Below, piece after piece: positions 1 to 7,496 of a stretch of 64,000 nt of DNA (the stretch's first letter is position 1; the number at the start of each line of letters is the position of its first letter). The translations under genes and the position numbers were made by a program. The stretch is from the NCBI GenBank assembly GCA_044463945.1, contig JBIQLW010000012.1, positions 1 through 64,000 on the forward strand, written 5' to 3'. The stretch is from 62-47 sp044463945. GTDB taxonomy: Bacteria; Pseudomonadota; Alphaproteobacteria; Rhizobiales; Xanthobacteraceae. The notes beneath the pieces were generated by a model. That model was not told where the DNA came from, did no database searches, and saw only the letters and a program-made list of their open reading frames with translations.

Positions 1-149
1 CCGTTCGCGCCTGCCGCCGCGCGCACCGGAAGGCCGGCGGCGAGCGCCGGCGTCAGCACCGGCTCAAGCACCAGCGCGCCGACGGCTGCGGCCGCCAGCG
101 CCCGTTTCATCGCCGCGTAGAGCGTTCCGCGATTGTCCCGACACGTCAT
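1..149 (-). CDS. cpaC: CpaC/RcpA-type pilus secretin, N-terminal fragment cut by the window edge
   Basis: Only the first 49 codons are present; the gene runs off the left edge. The visible part begins at an ATG (147-149) and reads as a signal peptide: a short charged N-terminus (MTCRDNRGTLYAAMKR) followed by an Ala/Leu/Val-rich stretch ending near an Ala-Ala-Gly. It starts 18 bases after the cpaB stop on the same strand, and in Tad/Cpa loci the gene after cpaB is the outer-membrane secretin cpaC, through which the pilus leaves the cell. The identity rests on position and the signal peptide; no secretin domain is visible here. Confidence 0.6.
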   Translation of the reverse strand, partial: MTCRDNRGTLYAAMKRALAAAAVGALVLEPVLTPALAAGLPVRAAAGAN

Positions 150-167
150 CGAGGGATTCCTTTTCGC

Positions 168-953
168 TTACTGCCGGGTCGTTGCCTTGGTGGAGACGCC
201 GTAGCGCACGACGTTGATGGTGTCGCGCTTGCCGATCTGATCGTTGCTGGCCACCGGCGCGTTGGCGTCGGCGATGCTGCGCAGCGCCAGCGACAGGGTG
301 CCGGTCTGGCGCGCCCGCGCCAGGACTTCCGCCTGCTCGGGCTTGAGTTCGAGGGTCACGGTCTTGCCGACGACGGCGTTCTGGCCTTCCTTCTCGCGCG
401 GCGTCTGGTCGATCGCCAGCACGCGCACGTTGGTCAGGATGGTTTCCGAGGTGGCGCCGTCGGTTGCGGGCTGATCGCCGTTGCGGTCGCGGCGCGACAG
501 GATGACATCGACGCGGTCGTTCGGCAGGATGAAACCGCCGGCGCCGGTTTCAGGGGAAATCTCGGTAGAGATGGCGCGCATCCCGGCGGGCAGCACCGCC
601 GCCATGAAGCCGGATGTGCCGGCCATCACCAGCTTGCTCTCGCGGATCGGCTCGCCGGCGACGAAGGGCGAGCGGGCGATGGCGCCGGCGATCTTGGTGG
701 CGGCGTCGGGGCGGCTGTCGCGGCGCACGAAATTGGCGCTGGCGGCGGCGGCCGGCCAGGTCTGCCATTGCAGGTCCGCTGCCGTTACCGATTTTCCGAG
801 CGGGATGTCGGCCTTGGCGACCAGCACGTCGACGGTGTTGATCTGCGCCGTCTGCGCAGGGGCGGGCTTGCGGTCGGAGCTGGATGCCAGCCAGGCGGCC
901 AGGCCACCGGCACCGACGGCAATGGCCAGTACGACAACGCGCGCGGTATTCAT
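168..953 (-). CDS. cpaB: Flp pilus assembly protein CpaB
   Basis: 261 residues from the ATG at 953. A TTG nine bases upstream also opens the frame, but GGGAAG sits about 9 bases before the ATG and would be too close for the TTG. An N-terminal hydrophobic helix (about residues 5-23) anchors or exports the protein. It is followed by a SAF-type domain (about 42-105, beginning DVLVAKADIPLGKSV) and an RcpC/CpaB-like region (LPNDRVDVILSRR). In the family CpaB is a periplasmic partner of the CpaC secretin in the Tad/Flp pilus machine. It lies between cpaA (447 bases upstream, repeats in between) and cpaC (18 bases downstream). Confidence 0.93.
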   Translation of the reverse strand: MNTARVVVLAIAVGAGGLAAWLASSSDRKPAPAQTAQINTVDVLVAKADIPLGKSVTAADLQWQTWPAAAASANFVRRDSRPDAATKIAGAIARSPFVAGEPIRESKLVMAGTSGFMAAVLPAGMRAISTEISPETGAGGFILPNDRVDVILSRRDRNGDQPATDGATSETILTNVRVLAIDQTPREKEGQNAVVGKTVTLELKPEQAEVLARARQTGTLSLALRSIADANAPVASNDQIGKRDTINVVRYGVSTKATTRQ

Positions 954-1090
954 GACGCTCAACTTCCCAATTCACGCCGCGACGCAATCGTCGCCGTCGC
1001 GTCAGTTGAGCAGTTATTCGTCAAAGCATGGTTAATGAGCGGTATCGAAATGAGCTTAACGGGACGTTTTCAACGCGCAGAAGCACCCAT

Positions 1091-1220
1091 GTCCCGGATG
1101 CGACGCGGCGCAAGCGCCAGCGCTGTGCCGCTTCGCTGATCCGGGACCGTCGCGGATGGTGCCTTAAGATACGGTCCCGGTTCTGCGGTGCGGCGTTGCA
1201 CGCCGCGCCGCGCCCGGGAC
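1091..1220. repeat. Long palindromic intergenic repeat (family C), copy 1
   Basis: The outer arms are GTCCCGG at 1091 and CCGGGAC ending at 1220; inner arms CCGGGACCG and CGGTCCCGG bracket a less conserved centre. Related copies lie at 7344-7476 and 46079-46203 with the same outer and inner arms and the same reads such as CTGCGG and GCGAAGCGGC. Together with the element at 1275-1368 it fills the 447-base gap (954-1400) between cpaB and cpaA. No gene is seen in that gap. Confidence 0.8.
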
Positions 1221-1274
1221 ACGGCCTTCGCACGCATCGGCTGCGCCGAACTTGCCCGGCGTTTCGGCTTTATT

Positions 1275-1368
1275 CCCTCCCCCTTGTGGGGGAGGGTCAG
1301 GAGGGGAAGCCGCAAGCGCTTCGCTGATTGGACCCCCTCTCCACCTCTCCCCCACAAGGGGGAGAGAG
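1275..1368. repeat. Paired C-rich/G-rich hairpin repeat (family D), copy 1
   Basis: Two strong hairpins: CCCTCCCCC-TTGT-GGGGGAGGG (1275-1296) and CTCTCCCCC-ACAA-GGGGGAGAG (1345-1366), separated by about 48 bases. A related half element, CTCCTCTCCC with its complement, is at 17291-17317. On the transcribed (minus) strand both would fold in the RNA between cpaA and cpaB. Confidence 0.75.
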
Positions 1369-1400
1369 CCGTCAGTGCCGCATCGCGATCGACTTGCTCC

Positions 1401-1925
1401 TCACCCGGCGATGAAGCGGCCGAGATCGACGGCTTTGATCCAGTTGGTTTCCGGATAGACCATCAGCGCGCCGATCGCCAGCGCGATGCCGTAAGGGATG
1501 CCGCTGTCCTTGTGGTGCAGCCGCAGCAGCCATTGCTGGCCGGTCAGCACCGAGGGGATCGGCCAGCGGCGGAATTCCAGCATCAATAGCGTCAGCGCGC
1601 CGCCGAACAACGAGGCATAGACCAGATAGGGCAGGAGGTGATCGAAGCCGAGCCACAGCGCCGCCGCCGACGCCACCTTGGCGTCGCCGCCGCCGATCCA
1701 GCCCATAGCGAAGCAGCCGAAGGCGACCGCCAGCACGGTCGCGCCGGCGGCGAAATGCAGGAGGATCGCGGTCCATTCCATGCCGCCCGCGAGCGCCAGC
1801 ACCACGAAGCCCGCGATCAGCAGCAGCGACACGCGGTTGGAGATGGTCATGGTCAGGAGGTCGCTCGAGGCGGCGAACGCCATCAGCATGGGAAACAGGA
1901 AAAGCCGGCCGAGATCGAGGATCAT
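1401..1925 (-). CDS. cpaA: Type IV prepilin peptidase CpaA (TadV-like)
   Basis: 174 residues, almost entirely hydrophobic with about five or six membrane segments, as expected for the small Tad-type prepilin peptidases that lack the N-terminal methylase part of PilD. The two catalytic aspartates of this aspartyl protease family are visible: D22 in SSDLLTMTISN and D81 in the GxGD-type motif GGGDAK. The enzyme cuts the leader from Flp pilin and TadE-type pseudopilins in the inner membrane; its substrate pilin is the next gene upstream on the same strand. The stop is TGA at 1401-1403. Confidence 0.92.
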   Translation of the reverse strand: MILDLGRLFLFPMLMAFAASSDLLTMTISNRVSLLLIAGFVVLALAGGMEWTAILLHFAAGATVLAVAFGCFAMGWIGGGDAKVASAAALWLGFDHLLPYLVYASLFGGALTLLMLEFRRWPIPSVLTGQQWLLRLHHKDSGIPYGIALAIGALMVYPETNWIKAVDLGRFIAG

Positions 1926-2054
1926 GGTGTCGCCTTATCGCGTATCGTCGTGTGGCGGGAGGTTGGCCGGCCAAGAGTGAACAACAAGGGTGAACAATCC
2001 GGCAATGCGCGGCCGCTTTGCGGGCGGCGGTGCCGCGAGCGCCGTGCCGATAGA

Positions 2055-2084
2055 GGAAAGGCCCCGGCGTGCCGGGGCCTTTCC
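2055..2084 (-). terminator. Intrinsic terminator behind the Flp pilin gene
   Basis: A perfect 14-bp inverted repeat, GGAAAGGCCCCGGC (2055-2068) and GCCGGGGCCTTTCC (2071-2084), with a two-base loop, lies 36 bases downstream of the pilin stop. The minus-strand arm ends in CCTTTCC. It would cut most transcripts after the pilin and leave a lower level of read-through into cpaA, a common way to make far more pilin than assembly proteins. Confidence 0.75.
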
Positions 2085-2119
2085 GAAAGTCAGGACTGCG
2101 AACCAGTCGCCGTCACTGC

Positions 2120-2308
2120 TTAGCTCAGAGGCGTGGTGCGCACGCTGCTCATGTTGCTGTCGAGAGCCTGGAACTTGCCAAACAGGGTGGTGCCGAGGGT
2201 CTGGACGACGGTGATGATGGCGAGCGCGATGCCGGCGGCGATCAGGCCGTATTCGATGGCGGTGGCGCCCGACTCGTCCTGGGCGAAACGCTTAAGCAGA
2301 TTCTTCAT
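2120..2308 (-). CDS. Flp-family type IVb pilin
   Basis: 62 residues from the ATG at 2308. The start is fixed by GGAG six bases upstream; the open frame extends further but without pilin character. The short leader MKNLLKRFAQDESG ends at G14 and is followed by ATAIEYGLIAAGIALAII, with the diagnostic Glu-Tyr at positions 19-20 and a long hydrophobic helix. CpaA should cleave after G14. The mature subunit would be about 48 residues, typical of Flp pilins that polymerise into the Tad pilus. It heads the leftward arm of the locus and is followed by a strong terminator. Confidence 0.93.
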   Translation of the reverse strand: MKNLLKRFAQDESGATAIEYGLIAAGIALAIITVVQTLGTTLFGKFQALDSNMSSVRTTPLS

Positions 2309-2821
2309 AGGAAACTCCATGTGTGTACACGTGGCTGTCGAACCAAACGTTTGTGGAAACGGCGTTCTCAGCACCGTGCCCATGGGAGGAACCCTATGCG
2401 AGGAAAATTTCGCGCCAGTTAATTCAATCGGAGAAACCCGCATGTATCAGGCGTTTCTTGCGGACGGTAAACTTCGACTTAAAGGTATCGCAGAAACTCC
2501 GGCAAATCGCTTCGACCCTTCATTCCCAGCGCCGTTCTCGTATTCTCAACTCCTCAACATCGCTCCCGCACTTTCAGCGTCGTCCCCGCGAAGGCGGGGA
2601 CCCGGTACTCCCTATTGGGTCACGTTTCCCATGCGCCAGCCCCGGAATACTGGATCATCCGCCTTCGCGGATGATGACGCCTCGTTTCGGGTCAGAGGCT
2701 CAGACACCGAGGCGCGAGTGCGGCGTTTGCAGTTCATTCATCAATTAACGGCATATTTGCCATGTTCGGAGCCGGGACCGCCGCCGCGGTCCGGCAAGCG
2801 ATCGTGTTCGGGGTATGTCGC
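2309..2821. other. Divergent control region between the pilin and the orphan secretin N-domain gene
   Basis: 513 bases with no convincing gene. It holds the pilin leader with GTGTACAC (2323-2330) and a perfect palindrome CAAACGTTTG (2344-2353) 36 bases upstream of the pilin ATG, an AT-richer stretch around 2410-2520 that could carry the divergent promoters, and a family A repeat at 2578-2697. No well-spaced sigma-70 promoter could be assigned by eye. Confidence 0.5.
2578..2697. repeat. Composite palindromic repeat (family A), copy 1
   Basis: The left hairpin GTCCCCGC-GAAG-GCGGGGAC (2582-2601) is joined by a spacer containing CCCATGCGCCAGCCCCGGA to a right hairpin built on GGATCATCCGC/GCGGATGATGACGCC. 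Spacer words and the closing GATGACGCCTCGTTT recur in most other family A copies (3417-3575, 9905-10046, 36113-36266, 47715-47833, 53797-53936, 61108-61232), so this is a mobile or mosaic intergenic element rather than a local hairpin. Confidence 0.8.
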
Positions 2822-3316
2822 ATGGGTTTCCGCTATCGGGATTTCGCCAGACGCTGGCTTGGGCTGACGGGCGTCGCGGTCGCGGCGGTGCTGCTGTCGG
2901 GGTCGCTGCCGGCTCTCGCCGATGACGACTCCATTTCCGTGAACGTCGATCAGGCCAAGCTGGTCAAGCTGCCGGGCCGGGTCGCGACGCTGGTGGTCGG
3001 CAACCCGCTGATCGCCGACGTCTCGTTGCAGGCCGGCGGCATGATCGTGGTGACCGGGAAGGGCTATGGCGCCACCAACGTCATCGCCATGGATCGCGCC
3101 GGCGAAATCCTGGTGGACCGCACCGTTCTGGTTCATGGCCCGGTGGACCAGGTGGTCACGGTCTATCGCGGCACCGAGCGCGAATCCTGGAGTTGCATGC
3201 CGACCTGCCAGCGCCGCATCACGCTGGGCGACGGCGAGGGCTATTTCAAATCGACGATGGATCAGGCCGGCTCGCTCGCAAGCTCGGCCGCCGGCACCAC
3301 CGGCAAGGCCAACTGA
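2822..3316 (+). CDS. Orphan secretin N-terminal-domain protein (pilus formation protein N-terminal region)
   Basis: 164 residues from the ATG at 2822; an upstream in-frame ATG at 2762 only adds a basic stretch. A signal peptide (GLTGVAVAAVLLSGSLPALA) precedes DDDSISVNVDQAKLVKLPGRVATLVVGNPLIADVS, which matches the N-terminal domain found at the start of CpaC/RcpA secretins (the Pfam domain called pilus formation protein N-terminal region). The protein ends after a Cys-containing segment (WSCMPTCQRR) with no secretin pore. In the family the domain sits in the periplasm. Standing beside the Tad genes it may help assemble or stabilise the secretin, but that role is inferred from context. Confidence 0.8.
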   Translation: MGFRYRDFARRWLGLTGVAVAAVLLSGSLPALADDDSISVNVDQAKLVKLPGRVATLVVGNPLIADVSLQAGGMIVVTGKGYGATNVIAMDRAGEILVDRTVLVHGPVDQVVTVYRGTERESWSCMPTCQRRITLGDGEGYFKSTMDQAGSLASSAAGTTGKAN

Positions 3317-3327
3317 GGGCGCGCGCG

Positions 3328-3362
3328 TCTTCATCCTTCATCCTTCATTCCTTCATCCTTCA
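3328..3362. repeat. Short imperfect tandem repeat of CTTCATC
   Basis: Just after the stop of the preceding gene, four units of CTTCATC or CTTCATTC follow each other. It lies in the 419-base gap 3317-3735, which otherwise holds a family A repeat and the upstream region of the TadE gene. Confidence 0.7.
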
Positions 3363-3416
3363 GCCGTTGCCCGAGCGTCCGACCGGAAATTCGTTGTTGC
3401 ACACAAGTGCAACACG

Positions 3417-3575
3417 AAAGCCGTCATGCTCCGCGAAGGCGGAGCATCCAGTACTCCCCATATTGGGCTAAGTTTCCCATGCACCGGCCCCGGATGACTG
3501 GATCATCCGCTGGAGCCTGTCATCGGGCCGGCGAAGCCGGACCCGTTGGCGGATGATGACGCCTCGTGTCTGATC
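3417..3575. repeat. Composite palindromic repeat (family A), copy 2, with an inner hairpin
   Basis: It begins with GTCATGCTCCGCGAAGGCGGAGCATCCAGTA-type sequence (3424-3455), runs through a spacer with TTTCCCATGCACCGGCCCCGGA, and ends in a GGATCATCCGC arm whose partner is separated from it by a further stem (GGGCCGGCGAAGCCGGACCC region, about 3532-3544). The same inner module is seen at 9928-9958, 18322-18349 and 36138-36166, so family A elements exist with and without it. Confidence 0.8.
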
Positions 3576-3735
3576 GGAAGCCCTGTCCGGCAAACCCGGA
3601 ACGCCGCCAGCGTGAAGCGTTAACAACCCGCTAACGCGGCGGGCGGCTTTGTCTGGAACCGGCGAAACACTTCAACAATGAGTTTCGGTTACAGCTTGGC
3701 GGTAGATAACTCCTGCATGTCTGGGAGATATGCCG

Positions 3736-4272
3736 ATGCCGCCATCCGAGCCGACAAGGATCGATCCGCGCCGCGCCCTGCGCCGCCTGCGGCGCGACCG
3801 GCGCGGCTCCGCGGCAATCGAATTCGCCATCGTCGCGCCGCTGTTCTTCGGGCTCTTGTTCGCGATCCTTGAGATCGGCTTGCAGTTTCTCGCCGGATCG
3901 GTGCTGGAAAACGGCTTGCAGCAGACCGCGCGGCAGATGTTCACGCATCAGGCTTACGACAGCAGCCTGACGCCGGAAGCCTTCGCGCAGGATCTCTGCG
4001 GCCGGGTGGACGTGCTGATGGATTGCGCCAAGCTGCGCGTCAACGTCAGCGTCACCAACGCCGACGAAACGATTTCCTTCTTCGATCCGATCGATGCCGG
4101 CAAGCTGGTGGACAAGTTCACTTACAAGAACCCGGAGCCCGGCAGCACGGTGGTGGTCAGCGCCTTCTATCCGTGGCCGGTGGTGATGACCGGACTGGGC
4201 TTCAGCCTCGCCAATTTCGATGGCGGGCATCTGCTGACGTCCACCGCCGCCTTCCGCGTCGAGCCCAACTAG
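3736..4272 (+). CDS. TadE-family minor pseudopilin
   Basis: 178 residues from the ATG at 3736, which has GGAG eight bases upstream; the ATG at 3730 is too close to that site. After a very basic N-terminus comes the pseudopilin cleavage motif RRGSAAIEFAIVAPLFFGLLF, with Glu-Phe at 29-30 followed by one transmembrane helix and a periplasmic domain with a Cys pair (DLCGRVDVLMDCAK). TadE-type proteins are processed by the same prepilin peptidase as Flp pilin and are needed for Tad pilus assembly. It is 10 bases ahead of a second member of the family. Confidence 0.88.
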   Translation: MPPSEPTRIDPRRALRRLRRDRRGSAAIEFAIVAPLFFGLLFAILEIGLQFLAGSVLENGLQQTARQMFTHQAYDSSLTPEAFAQDLCGRVDVLMDCAKLRVNVSVTNADETISFFDPIDAGKLVDKFTYKNPEPGSTVVVSAFYPWPVVMTGLGFSLANFDGGHLLTSTAAFRVEPN

Positions 4273-4282
4273 CGATCGCCCC

Positions 4283-4936
4283 ATGACCCGCCGCGCCATC
4301 GCCTTGCTGCATCGTCTCAACCGCCGCCTCGCGGCGCTGGCGCGCGATGCGCGCGGGCTGGCGGCGGTCGAGTTCGCGATCATCCTGCCGCTGATGCTGG
4401 TGACGCTGTTCGGCGTGATCGGCACCACCACGGCGTTTTCGATCGACCGCAAGGTGACGCTGATCGCGCGCACCATGTCGGACCTCGTCTCGCAGAACGA
4501 GCGCGTGTCGTCCGCTCAGATCGACAACTTCTTCGAAATCGGAAAAGCGATCCTTTATCCCTATAGCCCTGCGGAAAACCCGGTTTCCGGCGGGCCGCTG
4601 TGGGTGCGGGTCAGCGAACTCTACGTTCACCCGGACAGCGGCCAGGTGCGCGTGCAGTGGAGCGAGGTCAGGGGGACCAAGAGCGGCCCGGACGACGACA
4701 CGCTGCCGGTCGGGAGTCAGGTGGCGATGCCGGATGACCTGATCGGCCGCAATGCCAGCAACGCCATCCTGCCGAATCAGTATTTCATCCTCAGCGAGGT
4801 CGGCTATCGCTACGCGCCCGCGATCCTGCCGGGGGTGGCGAGCGTGCCGCTCGGCGAGATGACCTATACCCGTCCGCGCATCACGACGTCCTACCCCTGC
4901 GTGTTGTACGGGACCGCGAACTGCCCCACCAAGTGA
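4283..4936 (+). CDS. TadE/TadG-family minor pseudopilin
   Basis: 217 residues. A basic N-terminus leads to ARGLAAVEFAIILPLMLVTLFG, again a pseudopilin-type cleavage site (Glu-Phe at 30-31) followed by one membrane helix, then a periplasmic domain of about 170 residues with VWVRVSELYVHPDSGQ-like beta segments and a single C-terminal Cys pair. It lacks the large von Willebrand-type domain of full-length TadG, so TadE/G-like is the safest name. It is 10 bases after the previous TadE gene and probably in the same transcript. This ends the pilus locus; the next gene, ligA, is unrelated. Confidence 0.85.
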   Translation: MTRRAIALLHRLNRRLAALARDARGLAAVEFAIILPLMLVTLFGVIGTTTAFSIDRKVTLIARTMSDLVSQNERVSSAQIDNFFEIGKAILYPYSPAENPVSGGPLWVRVSELYVHPDSGQVRVQWSEVRGTKSGPDDDTLPVGSQVAMPDDLIGRNASNAILPNQYFILSEVGYRYAPAILPGVASVPLGEMTYTRPRITTSYPCVLYGTANCPTK

Positions 4937-5168
4937 CGCGGCGCGGGCGCCCCGCTCGCCATGAAAACCGGCCTGCCTTCAATGGGTTGGTCCGGCAAGG
5001 GGCGGCGCGGCGTGGACCTCCCGGACGTATTTCCGCTCGAACACCTTGGCCGTGATGGGATAGCATCGCCCGCGAAGGCGTTATCGCGAATCGCGAGGCG
5101 ACCACATCGCCATCGCCGCGATGGATGGCGGCCGGCCGCATCGCCTCCCGCCATGACGGATACAACGA

Positions 5169-7325
5169 ATGCCCAGATTGAAACCGACCAAAGCGCTTCC
5201 GGCCGTCGACACCCTCACCAGGGCGCAGGCGAAGACGGAATGGACCCGGCTGGCGCTGGAGATCGAGGCGCACAACGCGCGCTACTACCAGAAGGATGCG
5301 CCGACCATTTCGGACGCCGCCTACGACGAGTTGCGCCGCCGCGTCGAAGCCATCGAGGCCCGGTTTCCCGATCTGGCGACGCCGGAGTCGCCGACGCAGA
5401 AGATCGGCGCGGCGCCGGCGCGCGGCTTCGGCAAGGTGCGGCACGCGGTGCCGATGCTGTCGCTCGGCAACGCCTTCAGCGACGACGAGGTGCGGGAGTT
5501 CGTCGAGCGGGTGCGCCGCTTCCTCAGGCTCAACGACGGCTTTCCGGACATCGTCGCCGAGCCGAAGATCGACGGGCTGTCGCTGTCGCTGCGCTACGAG
5601 GGCGGCGAACTGGTGCGGGCGGCGACGCGCGGCGACGGCTTCACCGGCGAGGACGTCACCGCCAATGTCCGTACCATCAAGGACGTGCCGAACCGGCTCA
5701 AGGCCCGCAAAATTCCGCCGGCCTGCGAGTTGCGCGGCGAGGTCTACATGCTGAAGCAGGATTTCCTCGCGCTCAACAAGGCGCAGCTTGAGGCCGGCGA
5801 AACCGTGTTCGCCAATCCGCGCAATTCGGCGGCGGGATCGCTGCGGCAGAAGGACGTAGGCATCACCGCGTCGCGGCCGCTGAAATTCTTCGCCTATGCC
5901 TGGGGCGAGATGGAGGGGCCGCCGGCCGATACCCAGCACAGGATGCTGGAATGGCTCGGCGAGGCCGGCTTCGTGGTCAATCCGCTGATCGAGCTGTGCC
6001 GCAGCATGGAGCAGGTGCTGGCCTTCTATCGCCGCGTCGGCGAGCAACGCGCGTCGCTCGGCTACGATATCGACGGCGTGGTCTACAAGGTCGACCGGCT
6101 CGACTGGCAGGAGCGGCTCGGCTTCGTGTCGCGCTCGCCGCGCTGGGCGATCGCGCACAAGTTCGCCGCCGAGCAGGCGACCACGGTGCTGGAGAAGATC
6201 GACATCCAGGTCGGCCGCACCGGGGCGCTGACGCCGGTGGCGCGGCTGATGCCGGTCACCGTCGGCGGCGTGGTGGTGCAGAACGCCACGCTGCACAACG
6301 AGGACTACATCAAGGGCGTCGGCAACGACGGGCAGCCGATCCGCGACGGCATCGACATCCGCGAGGGCGACACCGTGACGGTGCAGCGCGCCGGCGACGT
6401 CATCCCGCAGATCGTCGGCGTGCTGCTGGACAAGCGGCCGAAGGGCGCGAAACCCTATCGGTTTCCGGCCACCTGCCCGGCCTGCGGCAGCCACGCCGTG
6501 CGCGAGGAGGGGGAAGCGGTGCGCCGCTGCACCGGCGCGCTGATCTGTCCGGCGCAGGCGGTGGAGCGGCTCAGGCATTTCGTCTCGCGCCTTGCTTTCG
6601 ACATCGAGGGGCTGGGCGACAAGCAGGTGCAGCAGTTCTATCAGGAAGGGCTCATCAAGACGCCGGTCGATATCTTCACCTTGCAGCGGCGCGACGCGCA
6701 GGCCGAACGCAAGCTCGCCACCCGCGAGGGCTATGGCGAAACCTCGACGCGCAATCTGTTCGCGGCGATCGACGCGCGGCGCAGGATCGAACTGCACCGG
6801 CTGATCTTCGCGCTCGGCATCCGCCATGTCGGCGAGGGCAACGCCAAGCTGCTGGCGCGCCACTACGGCACCGTCGAAGCGTTCCGCGAGGCGATGCTGA
6901 CGGCGGCCGCGGCCGCGCCGGGCGCGGCGCGCGATGCGTCGGAAGCCTATCAGGATCTCAACGCCATCGGCGGTATCGGCGATATCGTCGCCGACGCGGT
7001 GGTCGAGTTTTTCGCCGAGCCGCGCAACGTCACCGCGCTCGATGCGCTGTTGCGCGAGATCGAGGTGCTGCCGGCCGAGAAGCCGCGCCGCAGTTCGCCG
7101 GTGTCGGGCAAGACGGTGGTGTTCACCGGCGCGCTGACGAAGTTCACGCGCGAGGAGGCCAAGGCGGTGGCGGAGCGGCTGGGCGCCAAGGTCGCGGGCT
7201 CGGTGTCGAAGAAGACCGATTACGTGGTGGCCGGCGAGGACGCCGGCTCCAAGCTGACCAAGGCCCGCGACCTCGGCGTCGCGGTGCTCAGCGAGGACGA
7301 CTGGCTCGGGCTGATCGAGGGGTAG
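5169..7325 (+). CDS. ligA: NAD-dependent DNA ligase LigA
   Basis: 718 residues, slightly longer than E. coli LigA (671). Domains read in order: the Ia NAD-binding region (YYQKDAPTISDAAYDEL, about 39-55), the adenylation domain with catalytic lysine K133 in EPKIDGLSLS, the OB fold (VGRTGALTPVARLMPV), a four-cysteine zinc finger (CPAC..RRC..ICP), helix-hairpin-helix repeats (FALGIRHVG; LNAIGGIGDIVADA) and a C-terminal BRCT domain (VSGKTVVFTGALTKFTREEAK to the end). The enzyme seals nicks in replication and repair using NAD. It stands alone between the pilus genes and an opposing aminopeptidase gene. Confidence 0.98.
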   Translation: MPRLKPTKALPAVDTLTRAQAKTEWTRLALEIEAHNARYYQKDAPTISDAAYDELRRRVEAIEARFPDLATPESPTQKIGAAPARGFGKVRHAVPMLSLGNAFSDDEVREFVERVRRFLRLNDGFPDIVAEPKIDGLSLSLRYEGGELVRAATRGDGFTGEDVTANVRTIKDVPNRLKARKIPPACELRGEVYMLKQDFLALNKAQLEAGETVFANPRNSAAGSLRQKDVGITASRPLKFFAYAWGEMEGPPADTQHRMLEWLGEAGFVVNPLIELCRSMEQVLAFYRRVGEQRASLGYDIDGVVYKVDRLDWQERLGFVSRSPRWAIAHKFAAEQATTVLEKIDIQVGRTGALTPVARLMPVTVGGVVVQNATLHNEDYIKGVGNDGQPIRDGIDIREGDTVTVQRAGDVIPQIVGVLLDKRPKGAKPYRFPATCPACGSHAVREEGEAVRRCTGALICPAQAVERLRHFVSRLAFDIEGLGDKQVQQFYQEGLIKTPVDIFTLQRRDAQAERKLATREGYGETSTRNLFAAIDARRRIELHRLIFALGIRHVGEGNAKLLARHYGTVEAFREAMLTAAAAAPGAARDASEAYQDLNAIGGIGDIVADAVVEFFAEPRNVTALDALLREIEVLPAEKPRRSSPVSGKTVVFTGALTKFTREEAKAVAERLGAKVAGSVSKKTDYVVAGEDAGSKLTKARDLGVAVLSEDDWLGLIEG

Positions 7326-7343
7326 GGCCTGCTTGCGCCGTCC

Positions 7344-7476
7344 GTGTCCCGGACGCGGCGCAGCGCGTAACGGTGCGCCGCAGAGCCGGGACCGTATCGA
7401 AGGCGTCGCTTGTGGCGGTCCCGGATCAGCGAAGCGGCACGGCGCTTGCGCTTGCGCCGCATCGCATCCGGGACAC
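7344..7476. repeat. Long palindromic intergenic repeat (family C), copy 2
   Basis: Outer arms CGTGTCCCGG (from 7343) and CCGGGACACG (to 7477) are perfect complements; inner arms GCCGGGACCG and GCGGTCCCGG flank the centre. It fills nearly the whole 171-base gap between the convergent ligA and aminopeptidase genes and could act as a bidirectional terminator there. Confidence 0.82.
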
Positions 7477-7496
7477 GCTGCCGCCGGCGCGTCGTC

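Noticed and set aside
3620..3634. CtrA-like site TTAA-CAACCCG-CTAA 102 bases upstream of the TadE gene
   Set aside because: One mismatch; by the same rough estimate about one such site is expected by chance in the window, so it is not evidence on its own.
4881..6863. 660-codon minus-strand open frame across ligA
   Set aside because: His/Arg/Asp-rich composition typical of antisense frames in GC-rich genes; ligA on the other strand is complete.
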